Numbered from the stretch's first letter, positions 1 to 8,409 are shown. The stretch is DNA of 35,335 nucleotides from Anaerolineae bacterium (GCA_013178165.1 JABLXG010000033.1:1-35335); one strand, 5' to 3'. Notes: generated from the letters alone by a model not told the origin. A program made the numbers and translations.

Positions 1-114
1 CAACTGGCGCTCAACATTATCAAAAAGGACTCTTCCAAGGGAAGTATCCGCACCAAACGCTTCAAGGCCGGCCTTGATATCACCTTCCTTGAACGGTTAC
101 TGGAACAAATTTGA
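1..114 (+). CDS. C-terminal end of an ISAs1-like transposase (partial)
   Basis: An open frame enters from outside the window and stops with TGA at 112-114. The 37 visible residues begin QLALNIIKKDSSKG, include KRFKAGLD, and end LLEQI. This resembles the C-terminal tail of ISAs1-family DDE transposases, in which an (I/A)LN(L/I)(I/L)xK stretch is followed by a basic KxKRxKAG segment and a short helix. The catalytic residues would lie upstream and cannot be seen, so I cannot tell whether the element is intact. No terminal inverted repeat could be recognised in the 200 bases that follow, so the right end of the element is not defined here. Confidence 0.7.
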   Translation, partial: QLALNIIKKDSSKGSIRTKRFKAGLDITFLERLLEQI

Positions 115-252
115 TGCAATCGCCCTGCGGGGGGTGTGCTACCAGTGCCGCTCTGCTGGCAGCAAGGCGTGGCATAGAGCAGTCCTGCTGTCAGATGGTC
201 TGCAGGCAGGCTGTGACCAGAGGAATAAAGCACTCCGGCTGAGGGAAGGAGA

Positions 253-284
253 ATACCCCGCCTGAGGTGTTATGCCGGGGGTAT
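253..284 (-). terminator. possible terminator of the sigma-factor operon
   Basis: ATACCCC at 253-259 pairs with GGGGTAT at 278-284 around an 18-base loop. Read on the minus strand the hairpin is followed by a pyrimidine-rich TTCTCCTTCCC. It lies 28 bases past the end of the membrane-protein gene at 313-729, where a terminator would be expected. The loop is long and the T-run imperfect. Confidence 0.35.
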
Positions 285-312
285 GAGGCTGGCCCAGGGG
301 ATGACCGCTGGA

Positions 313-729
313 TCAGGCCACCATTTCGCGGGTGGTCTCGTCCCGCTGACGATTGCTGAGCAGATGCGACAGGGAGCGTGCTGTCAGGTAGAACAGGGTC
401 AGTCCGCCAATGCCGGCGGCGATCTTGGTGCGGTTTGACATGGGTGGGATGCGTCTGGGTACGGAGAGCGCCACCCGGCTCCACCAGCCCCGACCGGTCT
501 GGCGGCGTTGCAGCACCAGTTCGTTATAGAGACTCTTGACAAAGGCCTCTGATGGCGTGACCTCGACCAGCGCAGCCCGGAGCCGATCGCTCAGAGCGAC
601 CAGATCGGCGATCTCAGCGTAGGTGAGGTTGTAGCGGCGCAGCAGGGCGGACAGTGACGCCGTGCCCTCGACGTAGTCCATCAGAAAGTTGGCAATTTGC
701 GCGTCCTGCGGTGCGGAGGATATAGCCAT
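313..729 (-). CDS. hypothetical one-helix membrane protein, possible ECF sigma partner
   Basis: This 138-residue protein was not assigned to a family. The N-terminal 80 residues are predicted helical and polar, with no signal peptide and no zinc-binding HxxxCxxC motif of the ZAS anti-sigma type. A single hydrophobic segment lies near residues 101-118 (IAAGIGGLTLFYLTARSL), preceded by a basic stretch, so the N-terminus is probably cytoplasmic. The gene starts 43 bases downstream of the ECF sigma gene on the same strand. The layout cytoplasmic domain, one helix, short tail, directly after an ECF gene, is that of many anti-sigma factors, but this role is inferred from position and topology only. 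The ATG at 729 has a GAAGG about 10 bases upstream. Confidence 0.6.
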   Translation of the reverse strand: MAISSAPQDAQIANFLMDYVEGTASLSALLRRYNLTYAEIADLVALSDRLRAALVEVTPSEAFVKSLYNELVLQRRQTGRGWWSRVALSVPRRIPPMSNRTKIAAGIGGLTLFYLTARSLSHLLSNRQRDETTREMVA

Positions 730-772
730 AATCCGTGATACCTTCCTGCGAATGACGTGCGGATCGATCCGG

Positions 773-1366
773 TCAGGTTTCCGTTTCAGATTGCTGGTGA
801 AGGCCCCTGGATAGCTCCTTGCGCAACGCCAGCAGTGTCCGGTGATACAGCGATTTCACAGCGCCTTCGGTGCGGTCCATGATCTGGCCGATCTCGGCGT
901 TGGAGAGACGTTCCACGTATTTCAGGATGATCAGCTGCTGGCGTTCCTCCGGCAAGGCCCGGAGGGCATTCAGCAGCGCTTCCTTTTCTTCATCGGTTTC
1001 GTACTGGTCATCGGGCGGTTCCTCATGCAGGCCGGAGCCAAAATAATCCTCCAGCGAGATGATCTGCCGCCGCCCACGATCTCGATGCCAGTTGGCGACA
1101 AGGTTATGCGCAATCCGGTACAGCCAGGCTGAGAACGGGATTCCCCGGTCGGTATACGAGTCGATATGTCCATAGGCCCGGTAGAAAACCCGCGCCGTCA
1201 GATCTTCGGCGTCATGGTGGTTGTTGGTGCGGTAGTAGATGTAGCTGTAGATTTTTCTGACGTACCGCCTGTATAATTCGCCAAACGCCTCGGAATCGTC
1301 TCGCGCCCAGCGCACCAGTTGAGCATCATCGGCATGCTCGTAGTCTCTGGTAACGGGCTTTTCCAT
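773..1366 (-). CDS. ECF-type RNA polymerase sigma factor
   Basis: The 197-residue product directs RNA polymerase to a small set of promoters. Sigma-70 region 2 is visible at roughly residues 25-95, with the DAEDLT segment followed by FSAWLYRIAHNLVANWHRD, the usual region 2.3-2.4 pattern. An acidic linker (residues about 105-130) leads to region 4, where LPEERQQLIILKYVE and the helix-turn-helix SNAEIGQIMDRTEGAVKSL are clear. The length is normal for a minimal ECF sigma. I chose the ATG at 1366, with a GAGAGAG 11 bases upstream; the GTG four codons earlier directly abuts that element. A one-helix membrane protein follows and may be its regulator. A 25-bp palindrome lies about 75 bases upstream and may be an operator. 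Confidence 0.88.
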   Translation of the reverse strand: MEKPVTRDYEHADDAQLVRWARDDSEAFGELYRRYVRKIYSYIYYRTNNHHDAEDLTARVFYRAYGHIDSYTDRGIPFSAWLYRIAHNLVANWHRDRGRRQIISLEDYFGSGLHEEPPDDQYETDEEKEALLNALRALPEERQQLIILKYVERLSNAEIGQIMDRTEGAVKSLYHRTLLALRKELSRGLHQQSETET

Positions 1367-1441
1367 AGTGAAGAACACTCTCTCTGCTACAAGGTTACGC
1401 CAGCAGCGATGACCGAGGCTTCGCGCGTTTTGCCTGCAGGC

Positions 1442-1466
1442 CCAGTATACCGCGCGGTCATACTGG
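1442..1466. promoter_or_regulatory. 25-bp palindrome, candidate operator of the ECF sigma gene
   Basis: CCAGTAT at 1442-1448 and ATACTGG at 1460-1466 are perfect inverted arms. Between them, ACCGCGCGGT (1449-1458) is itself a perfect 10-bp palindrome, with one unpaired base (C1459). The element sits in the 158-base region between the divergent ECF sigma gene (-) and the gene at 1525 (+) and covers a possible -10 box for the sigma gene. A dimeric regulator site is the natural reading; a hairpin in either leader RNA is the alternative. Confidence 0.5.
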
Positions 1467-1472
1467 CGGCTA
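1444..1472 (-). promoter_or_regulatory. weak candidate promoter for the ECF sigma gene
   Basis: On the minus strand TAGCCG (1467-1472) and TATACT (1444-1449) are separated by 17 bases. The -10 is good (5/6), the -35 poor (3/6). The palindrome at 1442-1466 covers the spacer and -10, so any bound protein would block it. The leader would be about 70 bases. Confidence 0.35.
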
Positions 1473-1524
1473 CCGGCGCCTGGAGAGGGTCAAGGGAGCG
1501 ACCAAGTCCTGCTAAGGAGTATCG

Positions 1525-2313
1525 ATGATGAAGCGTCTATTCAGCGCACTGCTGCTTGCAGTGGTGATTCTGTCGTGCCTGCCGGCCAGCTTACAGGCGC
1601 AGAGCGATCTGCGGCTGGCTTCCCTGCGGGTGGGACTCTGGCCAGAGTATGATCAGCCAGCGTTGCTGGTCATTTACTGGGGCCAACTGGCTCCGGAAAC
1701 ATCCTACCCTGCTACGGTGCGGCTGCGCATGCCAGCGCGGGTGGCCGTTCCGCACGTGGTGGCCGCCCAGAATGGTCCCGACCAGGCTATCGATGAAGTG
1801 GACTACACAAGCGTGGTCGAAGGGGACTGGCGCGTGATCACGTTCCAGGCAGGCGGGCCGCAATTCCAGTTTGAGTACTACGATACGTTGACGCGCCAGG
1901 GGACGCGCCGGACAGGGGAATTTACCTGGCCCGGCGATTATGCCGTCGATAGCCTGTCAGTGGAGTTGCAGGAGCCGCCGGGGGCGCAGGAGGTGACCAC
2001 GCAGCCGGCCCTGCAGATCATGCAGACCAGCCCTGAGGATGGGCTGGTCTACCGTGGCGGCGGTTTTGGTGCGCTTCAGGCCGGGCAATCGCTGACAATC
2101 CAGGTCGGCTACACCCGTACCCGCGAGGAACTAACGACAGCGCTGCTGACCGCAAACCGGACAACCGCGGCTACACCCTCGACGGCGGCGGCCCCTAGTG
2201 GGACGGACGTCATCCTGCTGGTGATGGTGGCAGTGGTGTTTTTCCTGTTGGGGGCGGCGGCTATGCGGGTGGCGATCAACCTGCAAGCGCTAAACCGGCA
2301 GCGCCGGCGTTAG
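1525..2313 (+). CDS. hypothetical secreted protein with C-terminal membrane anchor
   Basis: This 262-residue protein was not assigned to a known family. A signal peptide is evident (residues 1-25, basic MMKR, hydrophobic core, likely signal peptidase I site after LQA). The body (26-205) is rich in beta-type and aromatic residues, like an extracellular sandwich domain, followed by a Thr/Ala/Ser-rich linker (about 206-225). A hydrophobic helix follows (LLVMVAVVFFLLGAAAMRVA) with a short basic tail. The expected topology is an outside domain tethered to the membrane. The start has an AAGGAG five bases before ATG 1525; a second ATG follows directly. The gene ends by overlapping comEC tail to tail by four bases. 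Its role is unknown. Confidence 0.75.
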   Translation: MMKRLFSALLLAVVILSCLPASLQAQSDLRLASLRVGLWPEYDQPALLVIYWGQLAPETSYPATVRLRMPARVAVPHVVAAQNGPDQAIDEVDYTSVVEGDWRVITFQAGGPQFQFEYYDTLTRQGTRRTGEFTWPGDYAVDSLSVELQEPPGAQEVTTQPALQIMQTSPEDGLVYRGGGFGALQAGQSLTIQVGYTRTREELTTALLTANRTTAATPSTAAAPSGTDVILLVMVAVVFFLLGAAAMRVAINLQALNRQRRR

Positions 2314-4712
2314 CCAGTAGTTGAACTCAGGGGCACATCCCGGTCATGTTCCGGGGTAATCCACAACGTCTGACCGTCGGTGACGATGCTGATGACTCCG
2401 TGCACGTCGGTACGGTAGAGCGGGGTCACGCCCAGCCGGTCAAGCACCGCTGCTGCCGGGTGGCCGTAGCGGTTGCCGGGATCGACCTGGACGACGGCGA
2501 CCTGTGGCGCAACAGCCTGCAGAAAGCCCGCGCTGGATACGCGGTCAGAGCCGTGCGAGGGCAACTGCAGTACTGTCGAGGCCAGTCGGTGGCTGCTGTC
2601 AAGCAGCCTTGCCTCGGCTTCCGCGCTGAGATCGGGCGTCAGCAGGAAGGAGGCTGCGCCGTAAGTCAGGCGCAACACCAGTCCTGCGTCATCCGGGTCG
2701 CTGGTGGGGGCAGGTGGCCGGGGTGGATGCAATACTTCCAGCGTGACGCCGTCGCTGGTTTCAAGCCGGTAACCCGTATGGACAGGCAGGACGGGTATCT
2801 GGCGCCCCGCCAGCATGGTCTTCAGCGCAAGATAGCTGTCAGTGCTGCCGTCCTGGCCATTGGTCAGCACCTGGCCGACATGATACCGTTGCAGCAGGGC
2901 AGGGAGGGCAGCTGACTGATTGTCCTTGGGCTGTGTAAGGATTAATACGGCAATCTCTCGATCCCAGAATGGCAGACGGTCGCCAAGCGCTGTGAGCAGC
3001 CGGGTAGGGTACTGCCCGCCGTCGATCAGGATGTGCGCTCCTGCAGGCGTCTGGATCAGGACGCCGTTGCTGTGGCCGGTGTCCAGGAAATGCACATGCA
3101 AACGGCCATCGGGCAGCGCCAGCGCTCCCAGCCACAACAGGCCGGCTGCCGTAGCTCCGCTGCCAAGCAGCAACAGGGCAGGCGCGCGCCCCTTCAGGAA
3201 GCGGCTCAGCGATCTGGGCCAGCCGGGGCGTATCCCCTGCAGGATGAGCGCAATCAGCAGCGCGAGGAAGAAAGCTCCAACTACGCCGTCGCTGATTTGC
3301 AGGTTGATGCTGGCTCCCGGAAGATCGCCCAGGAAGCGCACCACCAGCGTTGTCCAGCGCAGCAGTAGCCAGGCTCCCCAGAACAAGGGTTGACCCAGCA
3401 GGGGCGCGACCAGCCCGATCAGCGTTGCCAGCCCGCCCAGGATCAGCAGCAGCGGCTGAACAGGCAGGATCAACAGGTTAGCCAGCGGTGAGACCAGCGA
3501 CAGGCGTCCGAAGTACAGGGCGATGAGCGGCAGCGTCGTGATCTGGGCGGCCAGGGTGACGATCAGCGGTTCGCTGAGCAGACGCAACAGCCGGCTGACC
3601 GTTTCGGTGGGGAAGAGTGGCGTCAATAGCTGCCGGAAGCCATTCTCCAGCGGCGTTGCCAGTAGAGTCAGGCCGAGGATAGCCGCCAGACTGAGTTGAA
3701 AACCCACATCCCATAGCACATACGGCTCGAACAGACTCATGACCAGCGTGGCAAATGCCAGCGACGCCGGCACATAGACGCGCCGGTTGAATAGAGGGGC
3801 CAGGATCAGCAGGCCGCTCATCACCGCTGCCCGCAGAACAGCGGGGTCCGCCCCAACGAATGCCGTATACGCTCCAACAGCCAGCAGGCTGAGCGTGGCG
3901 TTCAGGCGGCGGCGAGCCGGCCACAACAGCGTCAGCCCGCGGCTGAGCAGGCCGGCGATCAGGGTCATGTTGAAGCCGGAGATAGCGATGATGTGCGCGC
4001 TGCCAGTGGCGTTGAACGCTTCCCGCACTTCTGTCGCAATGCCGGTTTCTACCCCCAGTAGAATCCCGGTCAGGAGGGAAGCCTCCGGTTCCGGGACGGC
4101 ACTGGCAATGAGGGTTTGCGCCCGGCTCTTCAGGGCAAAGAGCGCACTCAGCAAAGGGCTGCCCTGGCCGCTGGCCATGACGATCACGCGGGCGTTGGGG
4201 ACAAGGGTGAAAATGCCCCGCCGGGCCAGATAGTCCTGGTAGGAGAAGTCATCGAATTCGGGGGGAGTGAGTGGCGCCCCGGAAAAGCGGATGCGATCGC
4301 CGTAAGCATAAGCTCCGTAGCGTGGCGCCTGCACCAGCGCGATGCCTGTCACCGGTTCTGCCATACTGGAGGTCAGACGCGCTTCCACATCGACGCGCAG
4401 ATTCACGTGCCGGTCGCGGATATCTGGCTCATCGGTGATGACGCCGATGAAGGTCTGCCAGCCCTGTCCGTTGTAATGGACCAGCGCATCGGGGCCGGGC
4501 GGGGTTATGACAGCCGTCATTCGCAGCATCCCCAGCAAGGCGGCCAGGACACATAGCAGGAACAGGCGCAGCCCGCGATCACGCCGCAACAGCACTGTGC
4601 CGGCAGCGCTTCCCAGGGTTAGCAGCAGGAGAAGATCTGGATTCAGTCCGGCTGATGAGCTGGCCAGGAGCAGTCCGGTCGCCCAGGCCAGAGTCAGGTA
4701 GATTAGCGTCAT
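2310..4712 (-). CDS. comEC: ComEC/Rec2-family DNA uptake channel with altered hydrolase domain
   Basis: ComEC carries single-stranded DNA across the membrane during natural transformation. This 800-residue protein has the full family order: N-terminal helices and a DUF4131-type soluble domain (about 1-190), the polytopic Competence domain (about 200-480, including the AISGFNMTLIAGLL segment), and a C-terminal metallo-beta-lactamase-like domain (about 540-790). That domain is unusual. Where the family has DVGQGDA it reads DTGHSNG, and where the metal-binding HxHxDH belongs (about residues 594-603) it reads TQPKDNQ, with no histidine. The downstream SHGSD and NRYGHP elements remain. The nuclease activity proposed for this domain is therefore doubtful. 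dprA, another transformation gene, lies at 16768-17883. A TATACT at 4762-4767 (minus) may be its -10, but no -35 was found. Confidence 0.9.
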   Translation of the reverse strand: MTLIYLTLAWATGLLLASSSAGLNPDLLLLLTLGSAAGTVLLRRDRGLRLFLLCVLAALLGMLRMTAVITPPGPDALVHYNGQGWQTFIGVITDEPDIRDRHVNLRVDVEARLTSSMAEPVTGIALVQAPRYGAYAYGDRIRFSGAPLTPPEFDDFSYQDYLARRGIFTLVPNARVIVMASGQGSPLLSALFALKSRAQTLIASAVPEPEASLLTGILLGVETGIATEVREAFNATGSAHIIAISGFNMTLIAGLLSRGLTLLWPARRRLNATLSLLAVGAYTAFVGADPAVLRAAVMSGLLILAPLFNRRVYVPASLAFATLVMSLFEPYVLWDVGFQLSLAAILGLTLLATPLENGFRQLLTPLFPTETVSRLLRLLSEPLIVTLAAQITTLPLIALYFGRLSLVSPLANLLILPVQPLLLILGGLATLIGLVAPLLGQPLFWGAWLLLRWTTLVVRFLGDLPGASINLQISDGVVGAFFLALLIALILQGIRPGWPRSLSRFLKGRAPALLLLGSGATAAGLLWLGALALPDGRLHVHFLDTGHSNGVLIQTPAGAHILIDGGQYPTRLLTALGDRLPFWDREIAVLILTQPKDNQSAALPALLQRYHVGQVLTNGQDGSTDSYLALKTMLAGRQIPVLPVHTGYRLETSDGVTLEVLHPPRPPAPTSDPDDAGLVLRLTYGAASFLLTPDLSAEAEARLLDSSHRLASTVLQLPSHGSDRVSSAGFLQAVAPQVAVVQVDPGNRYGHPAAAVLDRLGVTPLYRTDVHGVISIVTDGQTLWITPEHDRDVPLSSTTG

Positions 4713-4823
4713 GGTCTGAACGGGAAAACAGACTTACGTGCCGAACGCCATTCGGGGCAGAAGTATACCCCGGCCCGATGTTTCTTGCTGAGTTTCGGTC
4801 GGCTTGCCGCTACTCTACGGCGC

Positions 4824-4852
4824 TTGAATGGGCGGGTGGCGGGCGCTATACT
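4824..4852 (+). promoter_or_regulatory. sigma-70-type promoter of sucCD
   Basis: TTGAAT (4824-4829) and TATACT (4847-4852) are separated by exactly 17 bases. Transcription should start near 4859, about 65 bases before the GTG of sucC. The position excludes the longer upstream in-frame ATG at 4828, which would lie inside the promoter. Confidence 0.75.
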
Positions 4853-4923
4853 CTGACTTGATTTGTGTTTTTTGGAACAGCCTGCAACAGTGCCCGTACG
4901 CTTCAAGACTGGAGACGCGGTCC

Positions 4924-6081
4924 GTGAATTTGCACGAGTACCAATCCAAGCGACGCTTTGAGGAATTTGGCATCCCGGTTCCTCACGGAAGGCTGGCTGA
5001 AACACCCCTGGAGGCGCGGCTCATCGCGCAGGAACTGGGCAGCCCGGTTGTTGTCAAGGCGCAAGTGCTCACCGGCGGGCGGGGGAAGGCCGGTGGGGTC
5101 AAGCTGGCCCGGACGCTCGAAGAGGCGGAAACCGTTGCGGGCCAGATTCTAGGGATGAACATCCGGGGGCACACTGTTCGCAAGGTGCTGGTCGATCCCG
5201 CCGTAACGATCAGGCAGGAGATTTATCTGGGCATTACCAATGATCGCCTGGCGCGGATGCCGGTGATCATGTGCAGTGCGGAAGGCGGTATGGACATCGA
5301 ACAGGTCAACCGCGAACGGCCGGAGGCGATCATCCGCGAACACATCAATCCGCTGCTTGGACTGCGCGGGTACCAGATCAACGCCCTGGCTGCCGGGATT
5401 GAACTGCCATACGATCTGTGGCGGCAGTTCCAGCGTGTCGCGCAGGGGCTGTATCGCTGCTACACCGCCAGCGACGCGACCCTCTGCGAGATTAACCCGC
5501 TGGTGATCACTGGAGACGGCAACCTGTTGGCGCTGGACGGTAAGATGTCGATCGACGACAACAGCCTCTTTCGTCATCCCGATCTGGCGGCGCTGCGCGA
5601 TACGGAGGCCGAGCCACCGGAGGAGACCAAAGCCCGCGAGGCCGGTCTGAGTTATGTCAAGCTGGATGGGCAGATCGGCTGTCTGGTTAATGGGGCGGGG
5701 CTGGCCATGGCCACGATGGATATGACCAGCATCTATGGCGAGGCCGATGGCATTGGCCCGGCCAATTTCCTGGATATTGGCGGTGGAGCTGACGCGAAAA
5801 CAGTGGCCGCAGCCCTGCGTATCATCCTGGCCGATCCCAATGTTAAGGCGATCCTGCTCAACATCTTCGGCGGGATCACACGGGCGGATGAAGTCGCCAG
5901 GGGAGTCATCCAGGCGTTTTCCGAATTCGAGACCGATATTCCCAAGGTGGTTCGGCTGGTAGGGACGAATGAACAGCTGGGGCGCCAGCTGCTGGAGGAG
6001 GCGCACATCCCCAACATGATCACGGCAACGACGCTATCCGAAGCGGCCCAGAAAGCCGTTGCGGCAGTGAAGGGGGCATAG
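4924..6081 (+). CDS. sucC: succinyl-CoA synthetase beta subunit (ADP/GDP-forming)
   Basis: Together with SucD this subunit interconverts succinyl-CoA and succinate in the TCA cycle, making one nucleoside triphosphate. The product is 385 residues, close to the usual 388. It opens with MNLHEYQSK, the hallmark start, followed by the ATP-grasp domain with [20 protein letters not shown] near residues 41-60 and EINPLV near 192. The C-terminal ligase domain has [17 protein letters not shown] and NIFGGI. The start is a GTG at 4924 with GGAG nine bases upstream; the frame is open 32 codons further up, but that stretch contains the promoter. sucD begins one base after the stop, so the two are translated together. 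Confidence 0.96.
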   Translation: MNLHEYQSKRRFEEFGIPVPHGRLAETPLEARLIAQELGSPVVVKAQVLTGGRGKAGGVKLARTLEEAETVAGQILGMNIRGHTVRKVLVDPAVTIRQEIYLGITNDRLARMPVIMCSAEGGMDIEQVNRERPEAIIREHINPLLGLRGYQINALAAGIELPYDLWRQFQRVAQGLYRCYTASDATLCEINPLVITGDGNLLALDGKMSIDDNSLFRHPDLAALRDTEAEPPEETKAREAGLSYVKLDGQIGCLVNGAGLAMATMDMTSIYGEADGIGPANFLDIGGGADAKTVAAALRIILADPNVKAILLNIFGGITRADEVARGVIQAFSEFETDIPKVVRLVGTNEQLGRQLLEEAHIPNMITATTLSEAAQKAVAAVKGA

Positions 6082-6082
6082 C

Positions 6083-6943
6083 ATGGCCATTCTGATTGAC
6101 CGCAATACGCGGCTGCTGGTGCAGGGCATTACAGGGCAGCAGGGACTGTTCCATACCCGCCAGATGATCGCCTATGGCACGAATGTAGTGGGTGGTGTTA
6201 CGCCGGGCAAGGGTGGCCAGTGGGTGGAAGGCAAGCCCGTTTTTGATACTGTGCGAACGGCCAGGGAAGCCACCGGAGCCAATACCAGTGTGATCTATGT
6301 TCCTGCCCCTGCCGCAGCGGATGCCATCCTGGAAGCAATCGATGCCGGGATCGAGTTGATTGTTGCCATTACAGAGGGGATTCCCATCCAGGACATGATG
6401 ATGGTGCGCCGGGTGCTGGAGCAGTCGTCGTCCCGCCTGGTAGGTCCTAACTGTCCCGGCCTGCTCACCCCCGGTCAGTCCAAGGTCGGCATTATGCCGG
6501 GCCATATTGCCATGCCCGGTTCGGTGGGGGTAGTGTCGCGCAGCGGTACCCTGACGTATGAAGCAATCTATGCCCTGACCCGGCGAGGAATCGGGCAGAG
6601 CACCTGCGTGGGCATCGGCGGCGATCCGATCAATGGCACGAATTTCATCGATGTGCTCCAGATGTTTGAAGAGGATCCCGACACGGATAAGGTTGTGCTG
6701 ATCGGCGAGATCGGTGGCACTGACGAACAGAAGGCAGCAGCTTACATTGCCCAGCACATGACCAAGCCGGTAGTGGCGTTCATCGCAGGCCGCAAAGCAC
6801 CTGAAGGCCGGACGATGGGCCATGCCGGGGCGATTGTGGAAGGCGGGGTTGGGACGGCGGCGGAGAAGATCGCCCGCTTCAACGAAGTCGGGGTGCCAGT
6901 GGCGGAGACACCGGATCAGATCGCTGATCTGGTGTATGCCTGA
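6083..6943 (+). CDS. sucD: succinyl-CoA synthetase alpha subunit
   Basis: This is the catalytic partner of SucC. It binds CoA and carries the phosphorylated histidine. At 286 residues it has normal length. The N-terminal CoA-binding Rossmann domain starts [19 protein letters not shown], with [15 protein letters not shown] following. [11 protein letters not shown] lies near residue 126, and the active-site histidine is in [10 protein letters not shown] near residue 247. The ligase-CoA domain runs to the end. ATG 6083 has AGGGGG six bases before it, placed inside the 3' end of sucC. No convincing terminator was found in the 100 bases downstream before the next promoter. Confidence 0.96.
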   Translation: MAILIDRNTRLLVQGITGQQGLFHTRQMIAYGTNVVGGVTPGKGGQWVEGKPVFDTVRTAREATGANTSVIYVPAPAAADAILEAIDAGIELIVAITEGIPIQDMMMVRRVLEQSSSRLVGPNCPGLLTPGQSKVGIMPGHIAMPGSVGVVSRSGTLTYEAIYALTRRGIGQSTCVGIGGDPINGTNFIDVLQMFEEDPDTDKVVLIGEIGGTDEQKAAAYIAQHMTKPVVAFIAGRKAPEGRTMGHAGAIVEGGVGTAAEKIARFNEVGVPVAETPDQIADLVYA

Positions 6944-7026
6944 TAGCAGGCAAAAGGCCACACTCCCGCCAGATTGCACGATGGTATGCGTTGCGGAGTC
7001 GGGCCTAGGAAGTGCATAGCGTGGCT

Positions 7027-7055
7027 TTGGCAGGGTGCTGCTGGCAGGCTATAAT
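7027..7055 (+). promoter_or_regulatory. sigma-70-type promoter of the TPR/UroD-like/rsmD operon
   Basis: TTGGCA (7027-7032) and a perfect TATAAT (7050-7055) are separated by 17 bases. The expected start is near 7062, 45 bases before ATG 7107. Confidence 0.78.
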
Positions 7056-7106
7056 CCTGCCAGTGCTGCCTTGTGTCCTTAGGGCATGTTTTCATGGAGG
7101 TTGTCC

Positions 7107-7406
7107 ATGTCAGACAGAGGGAACAGTCCCATGGGCCGCGCCTGGCGTTCGCATTCGGTAGGCCGCGACGACACTGCAATCGAGGAATTCCGCAAGCTGG
7201 TCGCCGCTGCACCGGATGACATTGATGCGCTGTACGGGTTGGGCATGGCGCTGCGCAGTGCCGGGCAGGGGCAGGAAGCCCGCGAGATTTTCAATAAGGT
7301 GTTGGCGTTGCTTTCCAAGCAGGAAGCCAGCACTGACGATGACGCTAACCGACTTCAGATGTTGCGCCGGATGACTCAGCAGCAACTTTCCCTGATCAAA
7401 GGCTGA
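7107..7406 (+). CDS. small tetratricopeptide-repeat protein
   Basis: The 99-residue soluble protein has about one and a half TPR units. The helix pair DTAIEEFRKLVAAAPDDIDALYG / LGMALRSAGQGQEAREIFNK follows the TPR pattern, with conserved Ala, Gly and Pro positions. No signal peptide or membrane segment is present. It probably acts as a small cytoplasmic protein-binding module; no partner can be named. I chose ATG 7107 because GGAGG stands six bases before it; the in-frame ATG seven codons upstream has no such site. It is the first gene of a three-gene unit and its stop is seven bases before the next start. Confidence 0.8.
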   Translation: MSDRGNSPMGRAWRSHSVGRDDTAIEEFRKLVAAAPDDIDALYGLGMALRSAGQGQEAREIFNKVLALLSKQEASTDDDANRLQMLRRMTQQQLSLIKG

Positions 7407-7413
7407 TTGGGCG

Positions 7414-8409
7414 ATGCTTTCCAAGCGCGAAAGGCTGGAAAGAACCTTCGCCGGAGAGGAAACGGACCGCGTGCCGGTGGCCCTATGGCGACACTGGCCC
7501 GGTGACGACCAGCGAGCGGCTGATCTGGCGGCCTCGACGCTGGAGTTCCAGCGGCGCTATGACTGGGATTTTGTCAAGATCTCTCCAGCCAGTAGCTTTT
7601 GCCTGACGGATTACGGCGTGCAGGATCGCTGGGTTGGCAACCTGGAAGGGACCCGCGAGTACACCCGGCATGTGGTGAACCGTACGCTGGACTGGACGGC
7701 GCTGCGCGTGCTGGATCCGCGGCGGGGGGCGCTGGGCCGGCAACTGGAGGCAACGCGCCTGATCCTGGATGGCCTGCCGGAAGATGTCCCGGCTATCCAC
7801 ACAATCTTCAGCCCGCTGGCCCAGGCGCGGCATCTGGTGGGCGCGCAGGAGATGCTGATTGAGCATATCCGCACTGCCCCGGAACGGGTGCACACCGGCC
7901 TGAATATTATCACGGAAAGCACGCTGCGCTTCCTCAGCGAACTGGGTCGCACGCGCCTGGCCGGGATCTATTACGCAGTGCAGCTGGCGAACTACGCCTT
8001 CCTGACTGAAGAGGAATACCGTACCTTTGGCCGCCCGTACGATTTGCGCATCCTGGAAGCACTGAGCAGCAAATGGTGGTTTAACATGCTCCATTTGCAC
8101 GGCGACGAGCTGCCGATGTTCGACCTGTTTGTGGATTACCCGGTGCAGGCAATCAACTGGCACGATTGCGACGCCGGGCCTGATCTGGCTACCGCCAAGA
8201 CCAGGTTCTCCGGCGCGGTATGCGGAGGGTTATCTCACTGGAATCCTGTCCACAATGGCACACCGGCTGAAATTCGAGAGCAGGTGCTCAGGGCGCTGGA
8301 GCAAACCGGCCGGCGGCGCTTTATCCTCTCAACTGGCTGTGTGATGATGATCACCACACCCTGGTCGAATATCCGCGCCATCCGGGAATCTGTCGAAGCC
8401 TCTGCCTGA
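7414..8409 (+). CDS. uroporphyrinogen decarboxylase-fold protein, possibly a corrinoid methyltransferase
   Basis: At 331 residues this belongs to the URO-D superfamily of TIM barrels. It starts with the family pattern RERLERTFAGEETDRVPVA and ends with STGCVMMITTPWSNIRAIRE. True UroD enzymes lack the pattern seen here: a histidine in LHLHGDE near residue 229 and a cysteine in STGC near residue 305 correspond to the zinc ligands of MtaA/CmuA-type methylcobamide:thiol methyltransferases. I therefore favour a methyl-transfer role over haem synthesis, but the substrate is unknown and no corrinoid protein gene is nearby. It lies between the TPR gene and rsmD with short gaps of 7 and 12 bases. The ribosome site before ATG 7414 is weak, so coupling to the upstream gene is likely. 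Confidence 0.8.
   Translation: MLSKRERLERTFAGEETDRVPVALWRHWPGDDQRAADLAASTLEFQRRYDWDFVKISPASSFCLTDYGVQDRWVGNLEGTREYTRHVVNRTLDWTALRVLDPRRGALGRQLEATRLILDGLPEDVPAIHTIFSPLAQARHLVGAQEMLIEHIRTAPERVHTGLNIITESTLRFLSELGRTRLAGIYYAVQLANYAFLTEEEYRTFGRPYDLRILEALSSKWWFNMLHLHGDELPMFDLFVDYPVQAINWHDCDAGPDLATAKTRFSGAVCGGLSHWNPVHNGTPAEIREQVLRALEQTGRRRFILSTGCVMMITTPWSNIRAIRESVEASA

Noticed and set aside
1-2400. Depletion of GANTC sites as a sign of CcrM regulation
   Set aside because: A hand count of 8 in 2.4 kb is close to the roughly 9 expected at 60 % G+C, so no depletion is visible.
4828-4923. Longer sucC beginning at ATG 4828
   Set aside because: The extra 32 residues have no family match, no ribosome site precedes them, and the region contains the promoter (4824-4852). 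GTG 4924 gives the standard N-terminus.
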